A DNA stretch of 31,042 nt, from NCBI GenBank assembly GCA_045577495.1, contig JAZNIK010000003.1, positions 1 through 31,042 of the forward strand, given 5' to 3'. Made by a program: the position numbers and the translations under genes. The stretch comes from UMGS1279 sp045577495 (GTDB lineage: Bacteria; Bacillota; Clostridia; Oscillospirales; Acutalibacteraceae). The notes beneath the pieces are model-generated. The model had not been told where the DNA came from and did no database searches. It saw only the letters and a list, made by a program, of their open reading frames with translations. Positions within the stretch are counted from its first letter, which is position 1. Every line of letters begins with the position of its first letter. Positions 1 through 6,150 of this stretch are shown in pieces.

Positions 1-351
1 GGTACCCGCACCGCTACGCACATTTAATGTTCCCGAAGTAATGTTAACCGACATTGGCGTACCGCTTGCTGTTTTAATGTAATCGGTGTGGCAATAACCG
101 TATTTACCCTTAGCGTATTCAACCTTCCACCAAGAACCCGATTTGGATATAAGGGTTATGTAACTGTTTTGTTTTAGTGATGCTAAGATATCACTAGTTG
201 TTGAGGCTGTTTTTCGCACATTAAGAGTTCCGCTTGTTATAGAAACCTTTCCCGCTTTGGAATTCATTGTGGCGGCACTTGCCTTTATAGGAGTAGCAAG
301 AATACCAACCATAAAAATCAGTGTTAAAATAAATGATATGTGTTTTTTCAT
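1..351 (-). CDS. Secreted SH3b-repeat protein, 3' end cut by window
   Basis: The reading frame opens at an ATG at 351 on the minus strand and runs without a stop off the left edge, giving 117 visible residues. Residues 1-27 form a classic signal peptide: a Lys-Lys start, a hydrophobic run, then a small-residue ASA-type cleavage region. Two bacterial SH3 (SH3b/SH3_3) repeats follow. Each carries the SGTLNVR signature, near residues 41-47 and again near 107-113, and the first has the SGSWWKVEY and GKYGYCHTDYI strands. SH3b domains bind cell-wall peptide or glycan and usually accompany an NlpC/P60, amidase or other hydrolase domain. Any such domain would lie beyond position 1 and cannot be seen. 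The ribosome site is GAGGTAG, and an extended -10 candidate (TGTTAAAAT, 384-392) lies upstream. Export and wall binding are confident; catalytic function is unknown. Confidence 0.85.
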   Translation of the reverse strand, partial: MKKHISFILTLIFMVGILATPIKASAATMNSKAGKVSITSGTLNVRKTASTTSDILASLKQNSYITLISKSGSWWKVEYAKGKYGYCHTDYIKTASGTPMSVNITSGTLNVRSGAGT

Positions 352-442
352 AATCTACCTCGCTTTTTTTAGATTTCAAAAACATTTTAACATGCCTAAG
401 GTAGATAGGGAATACTCCAAATATTGTAATGGAATATATATG

Positions 443-475
443 AAAAAAGCAGACTGGTTTTTGCCAGTCTGCTTT
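443..475 (-). terminator. Rho-independent terminator of the HtrA gene
   Basis: A 12-bp perfect stem (446-457 with 464-475, loop TTTTTG) lies just past the HtrA stop codon. On the minus strand it is followed by six T residues (443-448 on the + strand are A). Confidence 0.88.
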
Positions 476-479
476 AAAA

Positions 480-2078
480 TTACTGTGCGTTATTTGCTTC
501 AACATTGATGCTTGTAGAATAGAACCTTCCCGCGCGATAAAGTTTAACTGTTACCGAATCACCGGGTTTGCACTGTGCGATAGCATCATCTAAATCGGTA
601 TAGCTATCAATAGATTTACCATTAAACTCTGTTATAATATCACCGCGTTGGATTCCGCTTTCGTTTGCGGGACCACCCTCGATAACGTCAACGACAACTG
701 CACCTGTTGGGAAACCTAATGCGGCTAATTGGTCAGCAGTGTAGTTCTGACTGATTTGAATACCAATGTATGGTGTTGGCTCATTTTGTTTAGCAATAAT
801 ATTGTCACAAATTTCTTTTACGGTATTGGATGGTATTGCAAAGCCCATACCCTCATAGCTTTCGCTAACAAGTTTAATACTGTTAACGCCTATAAGCTTG
901 CCCGAAATATCAACCAAAGCGCCGCCCGAGTTACCGGGATTAATTGCGGCATCGGTTTGAATGAGTGACATTGTATCACCTGTGCCAACCGCAACCGAGC
1001 GGTTAAGACCACTGATAACACCATACGAAACAGAACCGATAAACTCTAAACCACCTGGGTTACCAATGGCTATTGCATATTGACCTACATTAAGCTTGTC
1101 AGAATCGGCAAACTCGATTGCGGGAAGGTTTGTTTTATTGATTTTAACAACCGCAAGGTCGGAAGAAATGTTGTATCCAACAACCGATGCGGTAAGTGCT
1201 GTTTCGGTGTCATCTGGGAGAAAAACCTCAACCTTTGAGTCGGAAGATTCAACAGCGCTTTGAATAACGTGATAGTTGGTTATAATGTATCCGTTTGCCG
1301 TGTAAATAATACCCGAGCCTTCTTCGGTTGCTTCGCTCTGACCACCAAAAAAGTTGGTTACAGCCGCGGTAGTTCTGATACCAATGATACTGGGTCCTGC
1401 TTTTTTAGCAACCGCCTCAATAGAAGAATTAACGCTCTCGTCAACCTTGATTGTGGTTTGGGTTTGTGGGCTTGTTTGCTCGGCAACGCTTGAGGTGGTA
1501 TCGGTATTAGCATTAGTATCTAAGTTGGGATAATATTTTAAAGCTGCTATACCGCCAAACATACCTATAATAGCCGCAAGGATTGATGATAAAACAACAA
1601 CGCCTGCGCCATACTTTTTAGGCTTTTTATCCTTCTTTGGCTTTTGTGGTATGGGTGGAATAGGTGAGTGAGGCTCATAATCTTTGCTTTCGGTAGTTTG
1701 GAGTATAGGTTCTGCAGGCTTTGGGTTAACATCCGGGGTTTCAAAAGCACTGCTTTTAAGGTCACCCTTTGCGGCAGAATAACTATAGGTGCCGCTGGGT
1801 ATAAAATCGTGCGCGCCAATAACAGTATCTGTATTTTGTGTATCCTCTGTGCCGATGCTCTCTGCTTCGGGCACAGAATTGGTTACTTCATTAACGGGTG
1901 CAGAATTTGGGGCTTCGGTAGGAAGGTCATCACCTTTATCATCTGCATTATTGTTCATTGATGCAAACATAGGCGTGGGGTTAAATTTATCATTTTCCTT
2001 AGGGGTAATATTGGTTACTGAGTCAAATCCGCTTGGAACCTGCTCGCTTGGGATATTGTTTTTATTTTGTTCATCCAT
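480..2078 (-). CDS. HtrA/DegP-type membrane-anchored serine protease with PDZ domain
   Basis: This 532-residue protein belongs to the HtrA (Deg, S1C) family, which degrades or refolds damaged exported proteins at the membrane-wall interface. Residues 1-155 are a long acidic, Pro/Ser/Thr-rich cytoplasmic region ending in a Lys-rich stretch. Residues 157-182 form one transmembrane helix, giving an N-in topology. The trypsin-like domain spans about 215-430, with the triad visible as H270 (TNYHV), D307 (SSDLAVVKI) and S384 (GNSGGAL). One PDZ domain covers about 435-527, with GGPANESGIQRGD as its carboxylate-binding region. Architecture and length fit Firmicutes HtrA/HtrB/YyxA, although the 155-residue cytoplasmic tail is longer than usual. 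The ATG at 2078 is preceded by GAGAGGAG. The gene is divergent from the DtxR-type regulator and ends in its own terminator. I cannot tell which paralog it is. Confidence 0.93.
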   Translation of the reverse strand: MDEQNKNNIPSEQVPSGFDSVTNITPKENDKFNPTPMFASMNNNADDKGDDLPTEAPNSAPVNEVTNSVPEAESIGTEDTQNTDTVIGAHDFIPSGTYSYSAAKGDLKSSAFETPDVNPKPAEPILQTTESKDYEPHSPIPPIPQKPKKDKKPKKYGAGVVVLSSILAAIIGMFGGIAALKYYPNLDTNANTDTTSSVAEQTSPQTQTTIKVDESVNSSIEAVAKKAGPSIIGIRTTAAVTNFFGGQSEATEEGSGIIYTANGYIITNYHVIQSAVESSDSKVEVFLPDDTETALTASVVGYNISSDLAVVKINKTNLPAIEFADSDKLNVGQYAIAIGNPGGLEFIGSVSYGVISGLNRSVAVGTGDTMSLIQTDAAINPGNSGGALVDISGKLIGVNSIKLVSESYEGMGFAIPSNTVKEICDNIIAKQNEPTPYIGIQISQNYTADQLAALGFPTGAVVVDVIEGGPANESGIQRGDIITEFNGKSIDSYTDLDDAIAQCKPGDSVTVKLYRAGRFYSTSINVEANNAQ

Positions 2079-2205
2079 TTTTGTTATCTCCTCTCGGAAT
2101 TGGATTTGATTTATATTAACCTAACATTATTGACTACTTTATTAAAAAATATGAACAGAAGGTTAATTTTAAAATAATACCAACAATATTAGTATTGCTT
2201 TCGAC

Positions 2206-2234
2206 TTGAAAAAAGAATATAACTATGATATTAT
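2206..2234 (+). promoter_or_regulatory. Sigma-A-like promoter of the DtxR-type regulator
   Basis: TTGAAA (2206-2211) and TATTAT (2229-2234) are separated by 17 bases, with a TG two bases before the -10 (2226-2227). The regulator's start codon is 37 bases downstream. Confidence 0.7.
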
Positions 2235-2270
2235 ATTTTTGTAATGTTAAAGGAAATGGGGATATTTCTT

Positions 2271-2633
2271 ATGAGTCTGCAAGAATCAGGAGAAATGTAT
2301 TTAGAAACCGTTTTGGTTCTCTCAAAGCAAAAGGGTAATGTTAGGGCGATAGATGTATGCGAGTATATGGGTTATTCTAAACCAAGCGTTAGCCGTGCGG
2401 TTGGACTTTTAAAGTCAGGCGGTTATTTAACGGTCGATGCAGAAGGTTCCTTGCATTTGACCGATTTGGGTCGCGAGGTGGCTGAAAAAATTTATGAACG
2501 CCATACAATTTTAACAAACTTTTTTGTATCTCTTGGTGTTCCTCGCGAGATAGCAAGTGATGATGCCTGCCGAATAGAGCATCATATAAGTGATGAAACC
2601 TTCAAAGCTATAAAAAGGCATATAAGTCGATAA
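2271..2633 (+). CDS. DtxR/MntR-family metal-dependent transcriptional regulator (short form)
   Basis: This 120-residue protein has an N-terminal winged helix-turn-helix (about 8-70, with YSKPSVSRAV as recognition helix) and the DtxR dimerisation/metal domain (about 71-118). It lacks the C-terminal SH3-like domain of DtxR and IdeR, as do MntR and many clostridial members. Compared with C. diphtheriae DtxR, the equivalents of the main metal ligands are M9 (GEMYLE), H78 (ERH), C100, E103 and H104 (DACRIEHH). B. subtilis MntR has Asp and Glu at the Met and Cys positions, so the ligand set here looks DtxR-like (iron) rather than MntR-like (manganese); this is inference. The start at 2271 has GGGG upstream and begins with the usual MSLQESGEMYL sequence; an upstream in-frame ATG at 2244 lacks a ribosome site. 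Its targets are not visible nearby. Confidence 0.88.
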   Translation: MSLQESGEMYLETVLVLSKQKGNVRAIDVCEYMGYSKPSVSRAVGLLKSGGYLTVDAEGSLHLTDLGREVAEKIYERHTILTNFFVSLGVPREIASDDACRIEHHISDETFKAIKRHISR

Positions 2634-2670
2634 AAGTATTATTCTTAAATAGATAATAAATATGTATAAA

Positions 2671-2707
2671 AAAGCAGCCTTATGGATAATTCATAAGGCT
2701 GCTTTTT
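2671..2707. terminator. Bidirectional terminator between the DtxR-type gene and fba
   Basis: A 14-bp perfect stem (2671-2684 with 2692-2705, loop of 7) is flanked by an A tract on the left and a T tract on the right. It therefore serves the + regulator gene and the minus aldolase gene, which converge here. Confidence 0.9.
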
Positions 2708-2717
2708 GCTTTGATTT

Positions 2718-3653
2718 TTAGGCCTTGCCGTTGCAGCCGAGAACCTTTGTGATTTTATGAGCAACCATTTCTTTAATTGCAGCGCGACCATCACCAAGAT
2801 ACTGTCTTGGGTCAAAGTGGTCGGGATGCTCAACAAAGTGTTTACGAACAGCACCTGTCATAGCAAGACGGAGGTCTGAGTCGATGTTGATTTTGCAAAC
2901 CGCCATACCGGCTGCCTTGCGGAGCATATCCTCAGGGATACCGATAGCATCAGGCATTTTACCACCGTAGGTGTTTACCATCTCAACAAATTCAGGAACA
3001 ACAGAAGATGCGCCGTGTAAAACAATGGGGAAGTTAGGAAGACGTTTTGAAACCTCTTCAAGAATATCAAAACGAAGTTGAGGCTCCTGACCGGGCTTGA
3101 ATTTGTATGCGCCGTGGCTTGTGCCGATAGCAATAGCTAAAGAATCAACGCCTGTGCGGGTTACAAAATCATAAACTTGGTCGGGGTCGGTAAAGGATGC
3201 ATCCTCAGCCGAAACGTTAACGTCATCCTCAATACCTGCAAGCTGACCAAGCTCACCCTCAACAGTTACACCGAACTGATGAGCATAGTCAACAACCTTT
3301 TTGGTAAGGGCAACGTTATCCTCATAATCGTGATGAGAACCATCAATCATAACAGAGGTAAATCCACCGTCGATACAGCTTTTGCAAAGTTCAAATGTGT
3401 CACCATGGTCTAGGTGCAAAGCAATAGGAAGACCGGTTTCTTCAATAGCAGCCTCAACAAGCTTTACAAGGTAGGTATGGTTTGCATACTTTCTTGCACC
3501 TGCAGAAACCTGAAGAATCATAGGTGCGTTAAGCTCTTTAGCAGCCTCGGTGATACCTTGAATGATTTCCATGTTGTTTACGTTAAAAGCGCCTACAGCG
3601 TAACCGCCCTCGTAGGCTTTTTTAAACATTTCTTTTGTGTTTACTAATGGCAT
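2718..3653 (-). CDS. fba: Class II fructose-1,6-bisphosphate aldolase
   Basis: This zinc-dependent enzyme splits fructose-1,6-bisphosphate into glyceraldehyde-3-phosphate and dihydroxyacetone phosphate in glycolysis, and works in reverse in gluconeogenesis. The 311 residues fit class II aldolases of about 280-360. The catalytic Asp and first zinc His sit in LHLDHGD (D82, H83); the other zinc His residues are H180 (IGTSHG) and H213 (VLHGASS). The phosphate-binding loop and GGFTSVMIDGSH near residues 96-107 are intact. An upstream in-frame TTG at 3668 exists, but that TTGGAG itself supplies the ribosome site for the ATG at 3653, so 3653 is chosen. A TATAAT -10 element at 3687-3692 with a weak -35 lies upstream. 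The gene stands alone between terminator-bearing neighbours. The related tagatose-bisphosphate aldolases are the main alternative. Confidence 0.95.
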   Translation of the reverse strand: MPLVNTKEMFKKAYEGGYAVGAFNVNNMEIIQGITEAAKELNAPMILQVSAGARKYANHTYLVKLVEAAIEETGLPIALHLDHGDTFELCKSCIDGGFTSVMIDGSHHDYEDNVALTKKVVDYAHQFGVTVEGELGQLAGIEDDVNVSAEDASFTDPDQVYDFVTRTGVDSLAIAIGTSHGAYKFKPGQEPQLRFDILEEVSKRLPNFPIVLHGASSVVPEFVEMVNTYGGKMPDAIGIPEDMLRKAAGMAVCKINIDSDLRLAMTGAVRKHFVEHPDHFDPRQYLGDGRAAIKEMVAHKITKVLGCNGKA

Positions 3654-3789
3654 ATTTTCACACTCCAAAAAATTACTCTAAATATTATTATACTATATAT
3701 CTTTTAAAAAATAAAGAGTAAAGTTAAAATTTTATCAATTTTATATTTCTGTCAACTTTGCAGAGAAAAAATAAGTCGTTTTATACAAA

Positions 3790-4596
3790 TTAAAAGGTGA
3801 TTTTTTCGCTTCTGGCATATTCAAATATATATTGCTGAATAATACCTGCGCAATCCTCAAAACCGTCGGGTAGTTTGTTGTCAAAAAGCACCGCCATTGC
3901 ACGTTTCATCCAAACATCCATAGGAAAAGCATTTAAAAAACCAAAACCAAAAAGCAAAGCACAGTCGGCAACCTTGGGACCCACACCCTTAATGGTCATA
4001 AGTTTTGTTCTTGCTGAGTCAAGGTCTAAGGAATATATATCTTCTAAAATCAAGTTGCTTGAGCATTTTTTTGCGGCATCGAGAATATATTTTGCTCTAA
4101 AACCGCTTCTAAGAGGAGCAAGTTCCTCAACAGTAAGCATCGACAACCTTTCTGCCGAGGGAAATGTATAGCCACCCTCAATTTTATCACCAAAATTTTC
4201 ACACAGTCGTTCAATAATACCTTTAATGCGGGGGATATTGTTGTTTTGCGAAATGATAAAAGAGCATAACGCTTCCCAAGGGTCTTGCTTTAAAATGCGA
4301 ATACCATCGCAATTTTTTGTTATTTCGGCGAGTTTTTGATTTTTTCTTGCTCTATTTAAAATATCGTTGTAATCGCGGTTGATATCAAAATATTTACGCC
4401 ATATTCCTTCATATTCCTCTTTTGTTGTATTATAAAAAATCAAATCATCGTTTTCTTGCTTTATTTTTAAATATTTGCCCATTGCGATACCCTCAAAGCC
4501 ATCGGGCAAGGCTTTCCACCTAAAAGCCTGACCGCAATCCAAGGTTAAGGCAAGGTCAAACGGAACAATATTTTTAACTATGTAATCTTTTGACAA
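3790..4596 (-). CDS. ogg: 8-oxoguanine DNA glycosylase/AP lyase (OGG1-type)
   Basis: This is a base-excision repair enzyme of the OGG1 family, which removes 8-oxoguanine paired with cytosine and nicks the strand by beta-elimination. From the TTG start it has 268 residues. An OGG N-terminal beta domain covers about 8-105, with DCGQAFRW typical of the family. The HhH-GPD fold covers about 110-255 and includes the ISQNNNIPRI segment. The hairpin GVGPKVADC carries the Schiff-base lysine K208, and PMDVW carries the catalytic aspartate D227. The TTG at 4596 is preferred because AGGAG ends 8 bases before it. An in-frame ATG at 4629 has no ribosome site and lies beside the -10 of the likely promoter, so it would be at or before the transcription start. 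The product could also be called AlkA-like, but the OGG signature is stronger. Confidence 0.92.
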   Translation of the reverse strand: MSKDYIVKNIVPFDLALTLDCGQAFRWKALPDGFEGIAMGKYLKIKQENDDLIFYNTTKEEYEGIWRKYFDINRDYNDILNRARKNQKLAEITKNCDGIRILKQDPWEALCSFIISQNNNIPRIKGIIERLCENFGDKIEGGYTFPSAERLSMLTVEELAPLRSGFRAKYILDAAKKCSSNLILEDIYSLDLDSARTKLMTIKGVGPKVADCALLFGFGFLNAFPMDVWMKRAMAVLFDNKLPDGFEDCAGIIQQYIFEYARSEKITF

Positions 4597-4631
4597 TTTA
4601 TATTCTCCTTGCAAAAAAATTAAAAGCATTT

Positions 4632-4660
4632 ATAATATTAGTGTAACATAAATTTTTAAA
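4632..4660 (-). promoter_or_regulatory. Likely promoter of ogg
   Basis: On the minus strand TATTAT (4632-4637) is preceded 17 bases upstream by TTTAAA (4655-4660), a four-of-six -35 match. It lies in the short divergent gap to the DUF6062 gene. Its position implies a start site near 4625, downstream of the rejected ATG at 4629. Confidence 0.45.
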
Positions 4661-4682
4661 AAATCAATGGAGTGAAATTAAA

Positions 4683-5354
4683 ATGCGTGATGATATTTGC
4701 ACCATTCCGATAAGTGAGGTTTTTGAAACCCTAGATGGTTGCCCTATTTGCCGTATGCATAATATGTTAGAAAAACGTGCGATAGATTATATTACAGGTG
4801 CGGCTATGATGGAGCCTGATGTTAGGGTAGTTACCAATAAAAAAGGTTTTTGCCCCGAGCATATAGAAAAACTTGCCAACAGAAAAAGTGGTTTGTCACT
4901 CGCACTTATGCTTCAAACACATTTAGATGAGCTAGGTTATGAACTTTTTTCTAAGCCCGATAAGGATGGCAAAATAGCAACCGAGCGGCTTTCGACCTGT
5001 TTCTTATGTGAAAAGATAAACTGGGGTATGGAGCATATGATTGATACCCTTTTTATAACCTTTGAAAAGGACAAGGAGTTTAGAGAAATATTTTCTGCTC
5101 AACCAAAATTTTGTCTGCCGCATTATAAAATGTTGCTTACAAAATCTAAAAAATCGGGGCTTAAAAAATATTCTTACGAATTCAAAACGGCATTAAAAGA
5201 AATAACAAAGAAAAACCTTGATGAACTCAGTAAAGATTTAAAGCATTTTTGCAGTATGTTTGATTATCGAAATGCGGGTTCAGATAATTGGGGCAATTCA
5301 AAAACCGCTATTGAGCGTACTGTTAATTTTCGCGCAGGGGAGAGGGATAAATAA
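4683..5354 (+). CDS. DUF6062 family Cys/His protein, probably metal binding
   Basis: This 223-residue soluble protein resembles the DUF6062 family of Firmicutes, whose function is unknown. The sequence shows two similar halves. The first has C20-x2-C23 and, 34 residues later, C57-x2-H60. The second has C106-x2-C109 and, 35 residues later, C144-x2-H147. Each half then continues with a Lys-rich and SGL-containing helix. The pattern suggests two zinc sites formed by an internal duplication; this is inference. There is no signal peptide or transmembrane segment. The ATG at 4683 is preceded by GGAGTG at suitable spacing. The gene is divergent from ogg with only 86 bases between the starts, so the two may share control sequences. 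Confidence 0.75.
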   Translation: MRDDICTIPISEVFETLDGCPICRMHNMLEKRAIDYITGAAMMEPDVRVVTNKKGFCPEHIEKLANRKSGLSLALMLQTHLDELGYELFSKPDKDGKIATERLSTCFLCEKINWGMEHMIDTLFITFEKDKEFREIFSAQPKFCLPHYKMLLTKSKKSGLKKYSYEFKTALKEITKKNLDELSKDLKHFCSMFDYRNAGSDNWGNSKTAIERTVNFRAGERDK

Positions 5355-5406
5355 TTAGCACAATTTGAGCCAATAAAATTCGGCTTTACCACGCTAAAGT
5401 GCTAAT
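5354..5406 (+). other. Long-range hairpin after the DUF6062 gene
   Basis: ATTAGCAC (5354-5361) pairs perfectly with GTGCTAAT (5399-5406). Inside it AGCC (5368-5371) pairs with GGCT (5382-5385) around an AT-rich loop. A second GCTAA at 5393-5397 offers an alternative partner for TTAGC. The following DNA is only weakly T-rich (ACTTTTCT), so this may be a poor terminator or a structured 3' end. Function uncertain. Confidence 0.35.
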
Positions 5407-5492
5407 AACTTTTCTACGATTTGTAACAAAATTTTTATTATTAACTTCATCAACATACCATAAATATCCTTTAAAATGCGTAGTTTTTCAAC

Positions 5493-5523
5493 TTATCCAC
5501 CGAGTTATCCACATTTATGCACA
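5493..5523 (+). promoter_or_regulatory. Cluster of three DnaA boxes
   Basis: TTATCCACC (5493-5501, eight of nine), TTATCCACA (5505-5513, perfect) and TTATGCACA (5515-5523, matching TTATNCACA) lie in the same orientation with starts 12 and 10 bases apart, about one helical turn. The array is bracketed by two copies of TTTTTCAAC (5484-5492 and 5525-5533) in AT-rich DNA upstream of a small membrane protein gene. It could be a DnaA-controlled promoter, a DnaA-titrating site or part of an origin; the motif match is direct and the role is inferred. Confidence 0.72.
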
Positions 5524-5604
5524 TTTTTTCAACAATACAAATTGTATAAAAGTTTTTTTATTTGTCAAAAATTTACTTGATAAATTTAAAAAAGGGGTTA
5601 AAAG

Positions 5605-5892
5605 ATGCTGCGTGGAATCAATAGGTCAATAATAGAAATAAACGAAACAGAGAGCAAATATTTTGAAAAAATTTTAATTTTTGTAAAGCCCGAGTTTGCA
5701 ACATTAACCGAGGATAAATTAAAAAAAGAGGCGAATAGGGCAATATCAAAAATGACATCTGAGCCTATGGGACTTAAGAGAGGCACCCCAATACGAAAAA
5801 GAATGGCAGCACGGCGAAGAAAAAGAGTTTTACTTGTAAGTTCGTTTTTAGTTTCGGTAATAATTGCTGTGATTTTATTTAAGGTATTTTAG
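5605..5892 (+). CDS. Small tail-anchored membrane protein of unknown function
   Basis: I do not recognise a named family with certainty. The 95-residue product has a soluble N-terminal part (1-57) with mixed charge and an ILIFVKPEF segment. A strongly basic stretch follows at 58-74 (RKRMAARRRKR), then one hydrophobic helix at about 75-92 ending almost at the C terminus. The positive-inside rule predicts that the N-terminal part is cytoplasmic and the protein tail-anchored. The ATG has GGGG seven bases upstream. Three DnaA boxes lie 80-110 bases before the start, so replication-linked control is possible. The gene ends in a strong terminator and appears monocistronic. Genuine coding is supported by the ribosome site, the terminator and the sensible topology. 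Confidence 0.72.
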   Translation: MLRGINRSIIEINETESKYFEKILIFVKPEFATLTEDKLKKEANRAISKMTSEPMGLKRGTPIRKRMAARRRKRVLLVSSFLVSVIIAVILFKVF

Positions 5893-5925
5893 TATCCAAG
5901 CTTCATATAATATATAATGTATATA

Positions 5926-5962
5926 CCATAATCGGTTTAACCGATTGTGGTTTTTCTTTTTT
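5926..5962 (+). terminator. Rho-independent terminator of the small membrane protein gene
   Basis: CCATAATCGG (5926-5935) pairs with CCGATTGTGG (5941-5950), including one G-U pair, around a TTTAA loop. It is followed by an almost unbroken T tract (5951-5962). Confidence 0.88.
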
Positions 5963-6021
5963 GTTCACAAAAACATCACCTAAGATTTGTGCAGAGCAAC
6001 CAAACTACTCGCCAATTTAAC

Positions 6022-6129
6022 GTTACAGATGTTACTTTTAGATAAAATAAGTTACAAATAGAACAAAAAGATTGCAATTTTGTAACTATTGTGTATAATA
6101 GGTATTGTAAAATATTACAAAAATGTAAC
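6022..6129 (+). promoter_or_regulatory. Array of GTTAC/GTAAC motifs around the M23 peptidase promoter
   Basis: GTTAC occurs at 6022, 6031 and 6051, and its complement TGTAAC at 6081-6086 and 6124-6129. GTTACAAA (6051-6058) and TTTGTAAC (6079-6086) form an inverted repeat, and TTGTAA-N4-TTACAA (6105-6120) is a perfect dyad. The TGTAAC half-sites resemble WalR (YycF) sites, which control wall hydrolases in Firmicutes, but the 11-base period expected for WalR is only approximated at 6081-6097. Confidence 0.4.
6072..6099 (+). promoter_or_regulatory. Sigma-A-like promoter of the M23 peptidase gene
   Basis: TTGCAA (6072-6077) and a perfect TATAAT (6094-6099) are 16 bases apart. The implied 5' leader is only about 45 bases and ends in GAAAGGAGGAG before the ATG at 6151. 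Confidence 0.75.
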
Positions 6130-6150
6130 ATTTGAAAGGAGGAGAATAGT

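Noticed and set aside
5484..5604. Canonical oriC
   Set aside because: DnaA boxes are present, but dnaA, dnaN, rpmH and gyr genes are not, and I cannot compute skew reliably by eye; kept as a DnaA-box cluster only.
6000..6150. Possible c-di-AMP (ydaO) riboswitch before the M23 peptidase
   Set aside because: Such switches often precede wall hydrolases, but the predicted leader is only about 45 bases and the conserved ydaO segments are absent.
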